Program-made: the position numbers and the translations under genes
The notes under the pieces: generated by a model
Told to the model about the DNA's origin: nothing
The model's input: the letters and a program-made list of their open reading frames with translations, nothing else
Database searches by the model: none
In this document: one piece after another, positions 10,801 through 19,245 of the stretch
How positions within the stretch are numbered: position 1 is the first letter of the stretch
Layout of the letters: each line of letters begins with the position of its first letter
Source of the DNA: JBCFBK01 sp038562555
GTDB lineage: Bacteria > Bacteroidota > Bacteroidia > Bacteroidales > Prolixibacteraceae
Direction of reading: 5' to 3'
Length of the DNA: 64,000 bases
NCBI GenBank assembly: GCA_038562555.1
Contig: JBCFBK010000001.1
Coordinates: 1 to 64,000 of the forward strand

Positions 10801-11916
10801 AGCCGGAAGCACGTGTAATAAACCAAAATCTTTCCCTATGTAAAGATTTCCTTCTTTGTCCTCCATAACCGACCGAACCTTGTTTCCGCCTGTTCCGTCG
10901 TCAAGTGTGTAATGTTTGAATTTTTTTGCATGAACGTTGAATTTCACAACGCCCTGCCCGTAGGTGCCAAAATAGATGATCCCGGTCTTGTCTTTAAACA
11001 GATTCAGCACCTTTATTTTTGACAGTATGGTTTTATCCTTGTAAAGCTCAAATTCACGGTCGGTCACAAACGTTGCCTGTTCAGGAGAAAAGACAAATTT
11101 GAACACTTCCTCCCTGGTTCCCATCCACAGGTTTCGGTCAAGGTCCAGTATAAAATCGGCAGGGGGGATCGCTGAAAAATAGTTGGGTTTATATGAATTG
11201 GAATAAAAATCCGCTTTTGAAATCAGGAATAAGCCCCGTGATGTGCCGATTACAAAATTCCCTTCAAATTCACAAATACCTTTTAAAAAGCCTTCCGTAA
11301 TTTTAAAGATCTCCGTAAGCCTTCCGTCGCGTACCTGGTAGAATGCCCGATCGGTCATTAACAACACCTTATTTCCCTCGTCTACAAACAGCGAGGAATT
11401 TGTATAGAAATTATCAGGGAGCGTATCAGGCTTAACGTTGACTATTTCGATGCCATTCTGCCGTTCGGTTATTTTCCCGATACCCTTCTTGGTGCAATAC
11501 CAGATGACCCCGTCTGCGTCGCAAACAAGATTGTTAATTTCATTGTCGATTAATGAGTTTTCGTCTGCGTCGCGGTGCCGGAATTGGCCTATTTCACCGG
11601 TTTGAAGGTTCAGTTTATTAATGCCGTTATCGAGTGTCCCGATCCAAAGGTTATTGTTCCCGTCTTCAACGATATCCCGTATAATAATGCTGGTCAATTC
11701 CCTGGGCGACCGTCTGTAGATTTTAAATTCCTTACCGTCGTAACGGTTCAGCCCGTCGTTGGTCCCAAACCAGATAAACCCCTGCGAATCCTGATAAATG
11801 CAGGTCACATCATTTTGCGACAAGCCTGAAAGTGTCGTCATGTTTTCCAGGTTGGAGCTTTGAGACCGGGCCTGGAAAACAATAAAATAAAACAAAACAA
11901 ACACAAACCTGCACAT
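7819..11916 (-). CDS. Hybrid two-component system sensor/regulator (HTCS) with AraC output domain
   Basis: 1365 residues in a single polypeptide. The order is signal peptide (to about 20), two seven-bladed Reg_prop propellers with repeated GxIWFGTxxGLxR-type blades (about 25-690), a Y_Y_Y domain (about 700-775), one membrane helix near 790-805, HisKA with NISHEFKTPLTL (phospho-acceptor His850), HATPase, a receiver domain with DAVISDVSMPVMDG (Asp1161), and a C-terminal AraC helix-turn-helix (about 1262-1360). In known HTCS proteins the periplasmic sensor binds an oligosaccharide and the AraC domain activates the adjacent susC/susD genes. This one lies directly upstream of such genes on the same strand, so it most likely controls the genes at 1-7539. 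The signalling residues all look intact. Confidence 0.95.
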   Translation of the reverse strand: MCRFVFVLFYFIVFQARSQSSNLENMTTLSGLSQNDVTCIYQDSQGFIWFGTNDGLNRYDGKEFKIYRRSPRELTSIIIRDIVEDGNNNLWIGTLDNGINKLNLQTGEIGQFRHRDADENSLIDNEINNLVCDADGVIWYCTKKGIGKITERQNGIEIVNVKPDTLPDNFYTNSSLFVDEGNKVLLMTDRAFYQVRDGRLTEIFKITEGFLKGICEFEGNFVIGTSRGLFLISKADFYSNSYKPNYFSAIPPADFILDLDRNLWMGTREEVFKFVFSPEQATFVTDREFELYKDKTILSKIKVLNLFKDKTGIIYFGTYGQGVVKFNVHAKKFKHYTLDDGTGGNKVRSVMEDKEGNLYIGKDFGLLHVLPAAAKNNYETGFVREGFFRDFVNGAINQTIYTIIEVENENKEKITIAGSDPPGSILKLSRGGLSIPQLNLMVFSLAQGPNGMIWAGTYQGGLFRIDPSGKLPVKRFIADGTSRSVLSNIVRCLTFDSKNRLWIGTSKGLNLLPASEQEKDDPVFVEIVYDPDDETSLSHNYILPIYESAAGDIWIGSMGGGLNRLKSFGENGKADFERITTDDGLPNNVVKSILEDDLGNLWISTNRGICRFNPKDRTFENYDVNDGLQDYEFSELAACKRRDGEMVFGGVNGINVFYPHEIEKDGSNAYPAFTNFTVLNRDVKAGDILKDRVIMPDDINFTDEITLKFNENSFAVRFASLHYALPGKNTCMYMLEGFDQEWIPAPSGDVAKYTNIGPGSYTLKVRAANSDGVWGRETKEIRIHVLPPLLWSLPAKIAYILLILLALWFFRKYSVIGVKRKHDLIMKEMEKQMDNEIIQAKLRFFTNISHEFKTPLTLIIGPLEQLIKKNTLPAENVLREFHEIIHRNARVLLRLIDQLLEFRKLEQGIMKIKVAEGNIKNFLLEIYESFTPLAESKQITFRFLDHAYVGSLWFDHDKLEKVLYNVLSNAFKFTDKGGTITFELLEDNNDFITIMVSDTGCGIPDEARKSIFTRFFQAENQESQLTGGTGIGLSYSKSLVELMKGSIDFKSKEGEGTTFFIKLPKNADVFSKSETVVSLTSDFSGERKKFVESLAGPHTGEDGEQPANDDFCNVLVVEDNDELRRFLKSLFSAHFNVFTAKDGKEGLEKCKALMPDAVISDVSMPVMDGIAMTRQLKESFDTSHIPVVLLTVRAGDEQQQEGLECGADSYVKKPFNSEVLLSQVWSLIRNRQLLRSKYRERITVVPSEIAPSNRDERFVKKVLKIVEDNLSDPDFSVQKLSVECGMSQTSLNKKLVALTGQKAKIFIRAIRLKRAAQLLKQGEQSVAEITYQVGFNDLQYFRKCFVEEFNCLPNEYAALNKDRIS

Positions 11917-12184
11917 AAAGGGGTTGCTTTTAAGTTCCTAATATTAGCAAATTTCCCTTAATAAATTATATGACCTCGCAGGTCCTTCTAATCTTTAAGA
12001 AAAAAAATCTGTTATTTCCGGTATCGCTCCTATCGTTCTTTCTGCTCTGTCATCTTCCTGAAAATAAATCCGGTCCTTCGCCTGTCGTTGATCCGGAGCG
12101 CGTCTTCTGGTCGGCCGGTAACCGGGTATTATTGACTGTTGCCGTTTAAAAGCAGCACAACGCGTTTACAGTGCCTTTGGGCTT

Positions 12185-12856
12185 TTATACTGTATCGATC
12201 ATATACCCAATACCCCGAATGGTTCGTATAAAACTTTGTCCATCCACCGCGTCCAGTTTTTTTCGCAGGGCGTTTATGTAAACATCAATTACTGAAGTGT
12301 CATAATCGAAATGAATATCCCAGACATGCTCAATGATGCTGGTTCTCGTGCAGACCTTTCCGGCATTTTTTAACAAAAATTCCAACAGAGCGAATTCTTT
12401 TTGGGTGAGTGTAATTTCATGTCCTTCCTGAAGAACCTCATGCCTGTCCAGGTCCATCAAAAGATTCCGGTGCCGGAGCAGGTTTCCCCTTTCATCTCTT
12501 CCCCGAAGCTGGACCCGGATTCGGGCCACCAATTCTTCAAAAGAAAAAGGCTTTTTGATATAGTCATTTGCCCCCATTTCTAACGCAAAGACCGCATCCT
12601 GGACCGTATCCCTGGCCGTCAGAAAAATTATCGGCACCTGTGATTTATTCGCACGAAGCTGTCTGCAGATCTCAATACCGCTGATCCCCGGCAGCATCCA
12701 GTCTATCAGGAGCAGGTCGTACTCCCCATTATCGAAAGCCATTTGAAGGCCGGCAGTTCCATCGATAGCTTCATCAACAGCAAATCCTTCTTCCTTCAAT
12801 CCTTCCTTTATGAACGAAAGGATACCAGGTTCATCTTCTATAACTAGTATTCTCAT
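12185..12856 (-). CDS. OmpR/PhoB-family response regulator, no adjacent kinase
   Basis: 223 residues from the start MRILVIEDEPG; an upstream in-frame ATG at 12889 would add 11 residues unlike the family. The receiver domain has the acidic pocket (E8, D9), phospho-acceptor Asp52 in LLLIDWMLPG, Thr in FLTARD and Lys in NDYIKKPFSFEEL. The C-terminal winged helix (about 125-222) has RHEVLQEGHEITLTQKEFALLEFLL and SVIDVYINALRKKLD. It should bind DNA as a phosphorylated dimer. No histidine kinase gene is next to it: the flanks are the HTCS gene (same strand, 268 bp downstream) and a divergent GH2 gene. The 154-bp divergent gap has a minus-strand TATTTTTG box (12965-12972), but no well-spaced -33 element. 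Confidence 0.92.
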   Translation of the reverse strand: MRILVIEDEPGILSFIKEGLKEEGFAVDEAIDGTAGLQMAFDNGEYDLLLIDWMLPGISGIEICRQLRANKSQVPIIFLTARDTVQDAVFALEMGANDYIKKPFSFEELVARIRVQLRGRDERGNLLRHRNLLMDLDRHEVLQEGHEITLTQKEFALLEFLLKNAGKVCTRTSIIEHVWDIHFDYDTSVIDVYINALRKKLDAVDGQSFIRTIRGIGYMIDTV

Positions 12857-13010
12857 GGTAAATAGAAATTCCCGCTTAAAAATAATCATAAAAAAAATAC
12901 CAGAAGATTCTTTCCGAAATAAGAGGATTCACTGCGGCTTTTGCACCGTGGTGTGTCGACCAAACAAAAATATTGCTAATTTTAAACAGCTAACCAAAAT
13001 TCTGTGAAAC

Positions 13011-15815
13011 ATGGTACTTTTCCGAAACATTATACTGACAATGCTGACCAGCCTTTCATCGGCACTACTGGCGCAGCCTACACAAATCGTGTATCTGTCG
13101 GGCACCGATGCCGCAAACACCGTGGAGTGGGACTTCTTTTGTACCGACGGACAAAACAGCGGAAAATGGACAAAAATACCGGTTCCTTCCAACTGGGAAT
13201 TACAGGGATTCGGCACATACAATTACGGCCACGACTGGAAAAACAAAGACATCAAACTGGGCGATGAGCACGGACTGTACAGGCATTCGTTCGATGTTCC
13301 CGCCGACTGGAAAGGTAAAACCATCAACATCGTATTCGATGGTTCGATGACCGATACGCATGTAAAGATCAACGGCAAGCCGGCCGGTGAAGTGCATCAG
13401 GGTGCCTTCTACCGGTTTAAATATGACATCACCAGGTCGCTTAAATACGGGCAACGCAACCTGCTCGAAGTGGACGTTGCCAAGCGTTCGTCGAACGAAT
13501 CGGTGAACAAAGCCGAGCGGGAAGCCGATTTCTGGATCTTCGGCGGCATTTTTCGCCCCGTGTTCCTGGAGGTTCTTCCAGCCGTGCACATGAGCCGCGT
13601 GGCAATCGACGCCAGGGCCGATGGCTCATTCAATTCGTTGGTTATGCTCAACATCGCCAAATCGGACTACACGCTGCTGATTGATCTGTTCGATCTGAAC
13701 GGGAACAAGGCAGGGGCAACGATCCGCGCTGCCATTAACAAGGGAAGCTCAGAGAATCAGATTTCCGGAATATTTGAAAATGTAAAACCCTGGAACCCGG
13801 AGTGGCCGGCATTGTATAAAATGAAATTCACGCTGAAAAGAGGAGACGAAACATTACACGAAGTGTCCGAACGCATTGGCTTCCGGACGGTGGAACTCCG
13901 GGCACACGACGGAATTTATGTGAACGGTGAAAAGGTGGTATTTAAAGGCGTTTGCCGCCATTCCTTCTGGCCGGAGACCGGCCGTTGCCTGAGCGAGGAA
14001 CATCACCTGACCGATATCCGGCTGATGAAGGAGATGAACATGAACGCGGTAAGGATGTCGCATTACGTGCCCGACAAACGCTTCCTGGAACTGTGCGACT
14101 CGCTTGGATTGTTCGTTCTGGATGAAGTAACGGGCTGGCAGGATGGCTACGATACGATCGTGGGGCCCCGGCTTGTCAGGGAAACGGTGCTGAAAGATGA
14201 GAATCACCCCTGCGTGGTGATGTGGGACCACGGAAATGAAGGAGGGTGGAGTTTTCCCAATGAGAAAGGATTTCATGAATACGATATTCAGAAACGGCCG
14301 GTGATCTATCCCTGGCTGCTTCGCAACAGGATGGATACGCATCATTACCCCGATCATGATTACGCGATGGGGCGGTATGTTTTCGGTAACGATCCGTTTA
14401 TGCCCACCGAATTTCTGCATGGCTTATATGATGGCGGACATGGCGCCGGGCTCGACGACTACTGGCGGAATTATCAGACTTCACCTCTGCATGCCGGTGG
14501 TTTCCTCTGGGTACTGGCTGACGAGGCGGTGCTGCGAACCGATAAGCCCGGAAAGACATATGACAGCGACGGAAACCACGCCCCCGACGGTATTCTGGGC
14601 CCGCACCGTGAAAAAGAAGGAAGCTTTTTTACCATCCGCGAAATCTGGTCGCCGGTACAAGTCAGGCCGGTAACAGTAAACCGGGAGTGGAACGGAAAAT
14701 TATTCCTGGAAAATAAATTCATTTATACGAATCTCCGCGACTGCTCTTTCACCTGGAAAGCGTTCAGCACCGGAACTGATGGAAAGAAAAGGCCGGTGGG
14801 TTCAGGAGCGGTTGCAAGCCCCGATGCCTTGCCGGGCGAAACGGCCCTGGTGATGGCTGACGCCAGTGAGGCGCTTCAGACAGCCGATATCTTCGAATTT
14901 ACCGCCACCGATCATCAGGGTCAGGAGCTGTACACCTGGAGTTGGCCCGTAGTGCAGCCTGCCGAAAAGGCTGCCGAATTTCTGAAGTCGGTACCGCCCG
15001 GAACCGAAGTGGTCGCTGTTAAAGAAGACGGGAACAGGCTGACCGCCACCATCCGGGACCTGGTCATCACTTTTGACCGGCAAAACGGGCTGCTCCTCTC
15101 CGTAAAAAACGCAGGCGGGACCATCTCCCTGAGCGGCGGCCCTGTACCCGTGGGTGTGAATTCGGAAGTGACCGGTACGAATTGGGAGAAGGATCCCGAA
15201 GGGAACTTTGTCTTCACGGCCAACCGGTCGGCGTATCCGGAAAAAGTGATCTGGAAACTCCTGCGCAACGGACTGCTGATGCTGGAAACGAGCCCCTTCC
15301 GCGGCGGCGCCAAAGAGATCGATTATATCGGGATCAGCTTCAATTACCCGGAAGCAAAATGCAAAGCAGTGAATTGGGTGGGCAGCGGGCCATACAGGGT
15401 CTGGAAAAACCGGCTGAAAGGGAGCAATTTCGGAGTCTGGGAAAAAGCATACAACAACACCGTCACAGGCGAAAGCTTTAATGAGCTCATCTACCCTGAA
15501 TTTAAAGGCTATCACGGAAAGTTGTACCGGGCCACCCTGGAAACGGAAGAATCGTCTTTTACCATTATTTCGGGAACACCAAACCTGTACTTCAGATTAT
15601 TCACTCCCGGGAAACCACAACATGTTTCCGGGGGAACCTATCCGCCGTTTCCTTCCGGAGACCTGTCGTTCCTGTACGAGATACCGCCCATTGGAAACAA
15701 GTTCAGGCAGGCCGCGCAAATGGGTCCAAAAAGCCAGAAAGGACTCTATGCCGGGCATACCGGCGACGAAGGGTACCCGATCAAGCTTTGGTTTGATTTC
15801 CGGGCCAATCATTAA
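13011..15815 (+). CDS. GH2-family beta-galactosidase-like glycoside hydrolase, exported
   Basis: 934 residues with a signal peptide ending near LLAQ. Domains in order are a GH2 jelly-roll (about 35-190; KIPVPSNWELQGFG), an immunoglobulin-like domain (about 195-300), a TIM barrel (about 300-580), and C-terminal beta domains including a beta-galactosidase small-chain-like region (about 680-930). The likely acid/base is Glu410 (WDHGNEGG) and the likely nucleophile Glu467 (MPTEFLHG). It probably acts in the periplasm or at the surface on terminal beta-linked sugars; GH2 also includes glucuronidases, mannosidases and others, so specificity is open. It is followed after 38 bp by a YhcH/EbgC-like lipoprotein gene, echoing the E. 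coli ebgA-ebgC pairing. Confidence 0.88.
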   Translation: MVLFRNIILTMLTSLSSALLAQPTQIVYLSGTDAANTVEWDFFCTDGQNSGKWTKIPVPSNWELQGFGTYNYGHDWKNKDIKLGDEHGLYRHSFDVPADWKGKTINIVFDGSMTDTHVKINGKPAGEVHQGAFYRFKYDITRSLKYGQRNLLEVDVAKRSSNESVNKAEREADFWIFGGIFRPVFLEVLPAVHMSRVAIDARADGSFNSLVMLNIAKSDYTLLIDLFDLNGNKAGATIRAAINKGSSENQISGIFENVKPWNPEWPALYKMKFTLKRGDETLHEVSERIGFRTVELRAHDGIYVNGEKVVFKGVCRHSFWPETGRCLSEEHHLTDIRLMKEMNMNAVRMSHYVPDKRFLELCDSLGLFVLDEVTGWQDGYDTIVGPRLVRETVLKDENHPCVVMWDHGNEGGWSFPNEKGFHEYDIQKRPVIYPWLLRNRMDTHHYPDHDYAMGRYVFGNDPFMPTEFLHGLYDGGHGAGLDDYWRNYQTSPLHAGGFLWVLADEAVLRTDKPGKTYDSDGNHAPDGILGPHREKEGSFFTIREIWSPVQVRPVTVNREWNGKLFLENKFIYTNLRDCSFTWKAFSTGTDGKKRPVGSGAVASPDALPGETALVMADASEALQTADIFEFTATDHQGQELYTWSWPVVQPAEKAAEFLKSVPPGTEVVAVKEDGNRLTATIRDLVITFDRQNGLLLSVKNAGGTISLSGGPVPVGVNSEVTGTNWEKDPEGNFVFTANRSAYPEKVIWKLLRNGLLMLETSPFRGGAKEIDYIGISFNYPEAKCKAVNWVGSGPYRVWKNRLKGSNFGVWEKAYNNTVTGESFNELIYPEFKGYHGKLYRATLETEESSFTIISGTPNLYFRLFTPGKPQHVSGGTYPPFPSGDLSFLYEIPPIGNKFRQAAQMGPKSQKGLYAGHTGDEGYPIKLWFDFRANH

Positions 15816-15853
15816 TTCAAATAGGTTTATACTTCAACTAACAACCAAAAGAT

Positions 15854-16465
15854 ATGACGAAACAAATTATTCTCCTTGCGGCCTTCGCGATAATGGTCGC
15901 ATCCTGCATACAAAAGAGTAACAAATCGCCCAAGCAAATGAGCGACCAGGAGATTGCCTCCTGGTTTGAACAGGGCGTCTGGAAACAGGGGTGGACGCCC
16001 GCCCCCGACGAAACGGTTAACCAAAAGGAATTTGCAAAACAATACTTTCTGAATCCCGGGCGATGGGATAAAGCGTTTGAATTTTTATCCTCTAACGATC
16101 TGAAAACCATCGAACCCGGGCGCTATGAACTGGAAGGTTCAAATCTTTTCGTAAATGTGAGTGAGTATGTCACAAAAAATATGGAGGAGGTTCCTTATGA
16201 AGCGCACCGGCAATACGCGGATATCCAGTATCTGGCCCTGGGCCGGGAACAAATTGGTGTCGCTCCCCTGGATAGCAAAACCCTCACAGTACCCTACGAC
16301 AGTCTGAAAGATGTCGCTTTTCTGGCGGCCGGCGATTCGGCCTTCCGCCAGGCCACTGCTGAAAACTTTTTCATCTTTTTTCCCAATGATGCTCACCGTC
16401 CGGGAGTAAAAATTAATGAAAATGACAGTATCAGGAAAATTGTGGTGAAAGTTAGGATTCACTAA
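15854..16465 (+). CDS. YhcH/YjgK/YiaL (DUF386, EbgC-like) lipoprotein
   Basis: 203 residues. A lipoprotein signal with lipobox MVASC (Cys18) is followed by a short linker, about 30 residues (SDQEIASWFEQGVWKQGW) not found in cytosolic members, and then a DUF386 cupin-like domain (about 65-203). The domain shows YADIQYLALGREQIGV and the signature FFIFFPNDAHRPGV. Cytosolic relatives include EbgC, the beta subunit of evolved beta-galactosidase, and enzymes linked to sialic-acid use. The position directly after a GH2 gene supports a role with that enzyme, perhaps as an anomerase or binding partner; this is inference. Its stop codon directly abuts the stop codon of the convergent EamA gene with no base between. 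Confidence 0.87.
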   Translation: MTKQIILLAAFAIMVASCIQKSNKSPKQMSDQEIASWFEQGVWKQGWTPAPDETVNQKEFAKQYFLNPGRWDKAFEFLSSNDLKTIEPGRYELEGSNLFVNVSEYVTKNMEEVPYEAHRQYADIQYLALGREQIGVAPLDSKTLTVPYDSLKDVAFLAAGDSAFRQATAENFFIFFPNDAHRPGVKINENDSIRKIVVKVRIH

Positions 16466-17359
16466 TTATTTTCTTCGGACCACCAGAATTGCACCGGCCA
16501 GCACGACGAGGGCGCCGGCCATGGAAAGCCAGGTGAAATGCTCTCCCTCGATCCAGGAAACTTCCATCCGGCTAAACAAAGCCATAAATCCAAGGGTAAT
16601 AATGGGATTGAGGATCAGGATAATACTCACCGTACTGGTTGTGGTATGCCGGAGCGCCAGATTTAAGGCTCCATAGGAAATCAGCGTATTTAACCCCAGA
16701 AAAATGAGGAGCAGCCAAAACCCCCAGTGAAGATACGCAAGTGAGGCAGGCTGCATAAAGGGGGAATAAATGATCGTGGCTAAACCAAAAATAAACAAAT
16801 TAAGTATCGTCGCAGGAAGGCTCATGACCAGTTTTTTCTGAAAAACAGCATAAACGGTCCAGGCCAAAGCGCCCGTAACAGTAAAAAGCACACCCAGGCT
16901 GAATTCGTTTTCCCCACCAGCCAGTTGTCGCAGTTGTTGTTCGTAGAAGATAATCATGCCAGCCGATGCCAGACCAAACCCGATTAGCTGTTGCCGTGAA
17001 ACTTTTTCCTTAAAAAAGACGATCCCCGCCAAAACCAGAGCCACCGGACCAAGCTGGATGATGACCTGCGTGCTCCCAGGTCCTGCATGTTTGACGCCGA
17101 GCATAAAACCCATATAATTCCACGCCAGACTTACAGCCGCCAGGATCAGGATCAGGGGTGGCCTCGCCAGCAACTTCAGCTCGGCCGGATTGCGGTACAA
17201 CTGATAGGCCAGCAGGCAGGAAAAGGCAACCAAAAACCTCAGCCACACAATAGTTGCCGGATCTACCACATCTACAGCTACCTTAAGTGCAATAGCCAGA
17301 ATACCCCACATAACGGCCGTCAAAATGGCAAAAAAGACTCCTTTTTTATTGTTTTCCAT
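16466..17359 (-). CDS. EamA/DMT-family drug/metabolite transporter
   Basis: 297 residues from MENNKKGVFF, which starts directly before the first membrane helix. An upstream ATG at 17428 would add 23 residues that are not typical. The protein is almost wholly hydrophobic, with ten predicted helices in two EamA halves (about 8-145 and 160-297). The first half contains AVMWGILAIALKVAVDVVDPATIVWLRF and the second GALAWTVYAVFQKK. It would be an inner-membrane permease for a small metabolite; the substrate cannot be predicted. A GGAAAAC stretch precedes the chosen start. It is convergent with the preceding gene and divergent from the aldo/keto reductase. Confidence 0.9.
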   Translation of the reverse strand: MENNKKGVFFAILTAVMWGILAIALKVAVDVVDPATIVWLRFLVAFSCLLAYQLYRNPAELKLLARPPLILILAAVSLAWNYMGFMLGVKHAGPGSTQVIIQLGPVALVLAGIVFFKEKVSRQQLIGFGLASAGMIIFYEQQLRQLAGGENEFSLGVLFTVTGALAWTVYAVFQKKLVMSLPATILNLFIFGLATIIYSPFMQPASLAYLHWGFWLLLIFLGLNTLISYGALNLALRHTTTSTVSIILILNPIITLGFMALFSRMEVSWIEGEHFTWLSMAGALVVLAGAILVVRRK

Positions 17360-17522
17360 GTTTTCCAAAGTGAAAATTGCCTTCTCCTGCAATAAAAAAC
17401 AAGCGAAAGTAGAATAAATCGGCAACAAAATTCCACGATAACAGTAAATTACTTCCCTTGCATCCGCAACAAATAACCATCACTGCTGGTTAATAAAAAC
17501 ATGCAATTAAAAACGAAGATTT

Positions 17523-18368
17523 ATGAATAATGAGAATAAAACCGTCCGATCCACCTACCAGATTGGCGAGTTAACAGTAAACCGCCTGGGCTACGGCGGC
17601 ATGCAGCTAACCGGTCCCGGTGTCTGGGGAGATGCCGATAATCGCGAAACCGCCATTCAGATTTTGCAGAAAGCCGTCGCAGCAGGGGTCAACTTTATCG
17701 ATACGGCCGACTCGTATGGCCCGCATACCAATGAAAGGCTGATTGCGGAAGCACTATATCCCTATCCGGACGATCTGGTGATCGCCACCAAATCAGGTCT
17801 GGAACGGCCTGGCCCGAATATCTGGAACCCAAACGGGAAACCGGAATATATCCGCCAGGCTATTGAAGGCTGCTTATCGCGGCTGAAGATCGACCAGATC
17901 CAGTTGTGGCAATTGCACCGGATTGATCCGAAAGTGCCGGTTCAGGAGACGCTTAAACCTGTTTTTGATGCCGTCAATGAAGGGAAAATCAAATATGTAG
18001 GCTTGTCGGAAGTCGGCGTTGACGAGATAAAACAGGTGGAAGAAATTGTACCGGTGGCCTCGGTGCAGAACTTATACAACCTGGGTGACCGTCACTGGGA
18101 AGAAGTGGTTGATTATACTGCCACTCGCGGCATTACTTTTATTCCATGGTTCCCGCTGGCGTCGGGACCTGAAAAACTGGCCGGAAAAATCAAGGCCATC
18201 GCTGATAAACACGGAGCTACAACTGCTCAGATTGCGCTGGCCTGGTTGCTGAAACGTTCGCCCAATATCCTGCTGATTCCCGGAACGCGGTCGCTGCAGC
18301 ACCTGGAAGAAAACCTCCAGGCCGAACAGATCCAACTTACCGACGAGGAATTCGGGATGTTGTCGTAG
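17523..18368 (+). CDS. Aldo/keto reductase
   Basis: 281 residues, TIM-barrel NAD(P)H-dependent oxidoreductase. The catalytic tetrad is visible: Asp60 (NFIDTADSYG), Tyr65, Lys90 (VIATKSGL) and His132 (LWQLHRID). The C-terminal cofactor segment has LLIPGTRSLQHLEENL. It is close to the YdbC/PdxI-like branch used for aldehydes and pyridoxal, but substrate is not certain. It stands alone, divergent from the EamA gene (163-bp gap) and 89 bp upstream of the ECF sigma gene. It shows no obvious link to glycan use. Confidence 0.92.
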   Translation: MNNENKTVRSTYQIGELTVNRLGYGGMQLTGPGVWGDADNRETAIQILQKAVAAGVNFIDTADSYGPHTNERLIAEALYPYPDDLVIATKSGLERPGPNIWNPNGKPEYIRQAIEGCLSRLKIDQIQLWQLHRIDPKVPVQETLKPVFDAVNEGKIKYVGLSEVGVDEIKQVEEIVPVASVQNLYNLGDRHWEEVVDYTATRGITFIPWFPLASGPEKLAGKIKAIADKHGATTAQIALAWLLKRSPNILLIPGTRSLQHLEENLQAEQIQLTDEEFGMLS

Positions 18369-18457
18369 CATAAAGAAACCCGTCCTTGCAAAAGCAGAAC
18401 AGTAAGTAAAATGAAAAGATTCCTATATTAGCAGACGTGAACTAAAAGAACTGACCT

Positions 18458-19039
18458 ATGAATAAAAGCAAGCCGAATATTTCGATTGAGCGAAAGAGGT
18501 ATTCACTTGCTTTTGAAGAATTTTTCCGGTTTTATTATCCCCGCCTAAGAAGATATGCCCGTTATTTTCTCAGGAATCCGGAAGAAGCTGACGATCTGGT
18601 CCAGGAAGTCTTTTTACAGCTTTGGAAAGATCAGAAACAACTGGATCCGGATCGCAATCTACCCTCTTTTACCTTTACCCTCGTTAAAAACAGATGCTTC
18701 GACCGCTTGCGGAAACGGGTTGTAGAAGAAAAGTATCTCCTTCATCAGGCAAAGAAGGAATCGGAGGAGTTATATCATATCAGTTTTGATGAGACCGGCG
18801 AGTTTATTTCGATGGAAGAGCTCTTACACCGGGAACTGAATAAGCTCATCGAAAAAATGCCGTCCAAATGCGGGATTGCCTTTCGGTTAAGGTGGATCGA
18901 CGGAAAAAAGGTCCGCGAGATCGCAAGGGAAATGAATATCTCCACCACGATGGTCGACAAATACCTGGCAAAAGGCCTCAGCTTCGCCAAAGACAATCTA
19001 AAACCCGACCTGTTTGTGCTGCTTTTAATGAAAGGTTAA
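18458..19039 (+). CDS. ECF (FecI-like) RNA polymerase sigma factor
   Basis: 193 residues. Region 2 (about 17-85) has FEEFFRFYYPRLRRYARYFL and EEADDLVQEVFLQLWKD. Region 4 (about 130-185) has a helix-turn-helix with KVREIAREMNISTTMVDKYLAKGL. In Bacteroidota such sigma factors pair with a FecR anti-sigma factor and an STN-bearing SusC receptor, and both genes follow here in order. It probably transcribes the locus up to 29306. The 206-bp gap to fecR is unusual for such a pair and is filled by a heptad array. Confidence 0.94.
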   Translation: MNKSKPNISIERKRYSLAFEEFFRFYYPRLRRYARYFLRNPEEADDLVQEVFLQLWKDQKQLDPDRNLPSFTFTLVKNRCFDRLRKRVVEEKYLLHQAKKESEELYHISFDETGEFISMEELLHRELNKLIEKMPSKCGIAFRLRWIDGKKVREIAREMNISTTMVDKYLAKGLSFAKDNLKPDLFVLLLMKG

Positions 19040-19043
19040 AAAT

Positions 19044-19183
19044 CAGGAGACGGGACACCGGAAACAGGAAACCGGAGAACTGAAGAAATCCTCCATTTTC
19101 CGGTCTCCTTTCTTCCGCTATGCCCTGTGCCCCATGCCCCATGCCTCCTCTCTTGTGTCTTGCGTCTTGATACTTGTGTCTTT
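19044..19183. repeat. Degenerate 7-bp tandem array A between sigma and anti-sigma genes
   Basis: Twenty consecutive 7-bp units stay in one phase across 140 bp. Clear members are CCGGAAA at 19058 and CAGGAAA at 19065; TGCCCCA at 19128 and again at 19135; TGTCTTG at 19156 and CGTCTTG at 19163. Neighbouring units resemble each other, and the motif changes stepwise from purine-rich to CCGGTCT-type, TGCCCCA-type and then CTTG-type. A 7-bp period is not a multiple of three and fits no coding frame. Two similar arrays occur at 25411-25529 and 27356-27523. Function unknown. Confidence 0.8.
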
Positions 19184-19245
19184 TTCCCTCTTTCCGGTTG
19201 GTAAAACGAGCGTCCATTTCGTATTATCATCAGAAACAAGATTCA

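Noticed and set aside
13854..14420. A 188-codon minus-strand frame in the GH2 gene
   Set aside because: Overlaps the GH2 catalytic barrel in full; no family features.
16463..16468. A possible gene fusion or read-through at the abutting stop codons of the YhcH-like and EamA genes
   Set aside because: The genes are on opposite strands and both proteins are complete; it is only a tight convergent junction.
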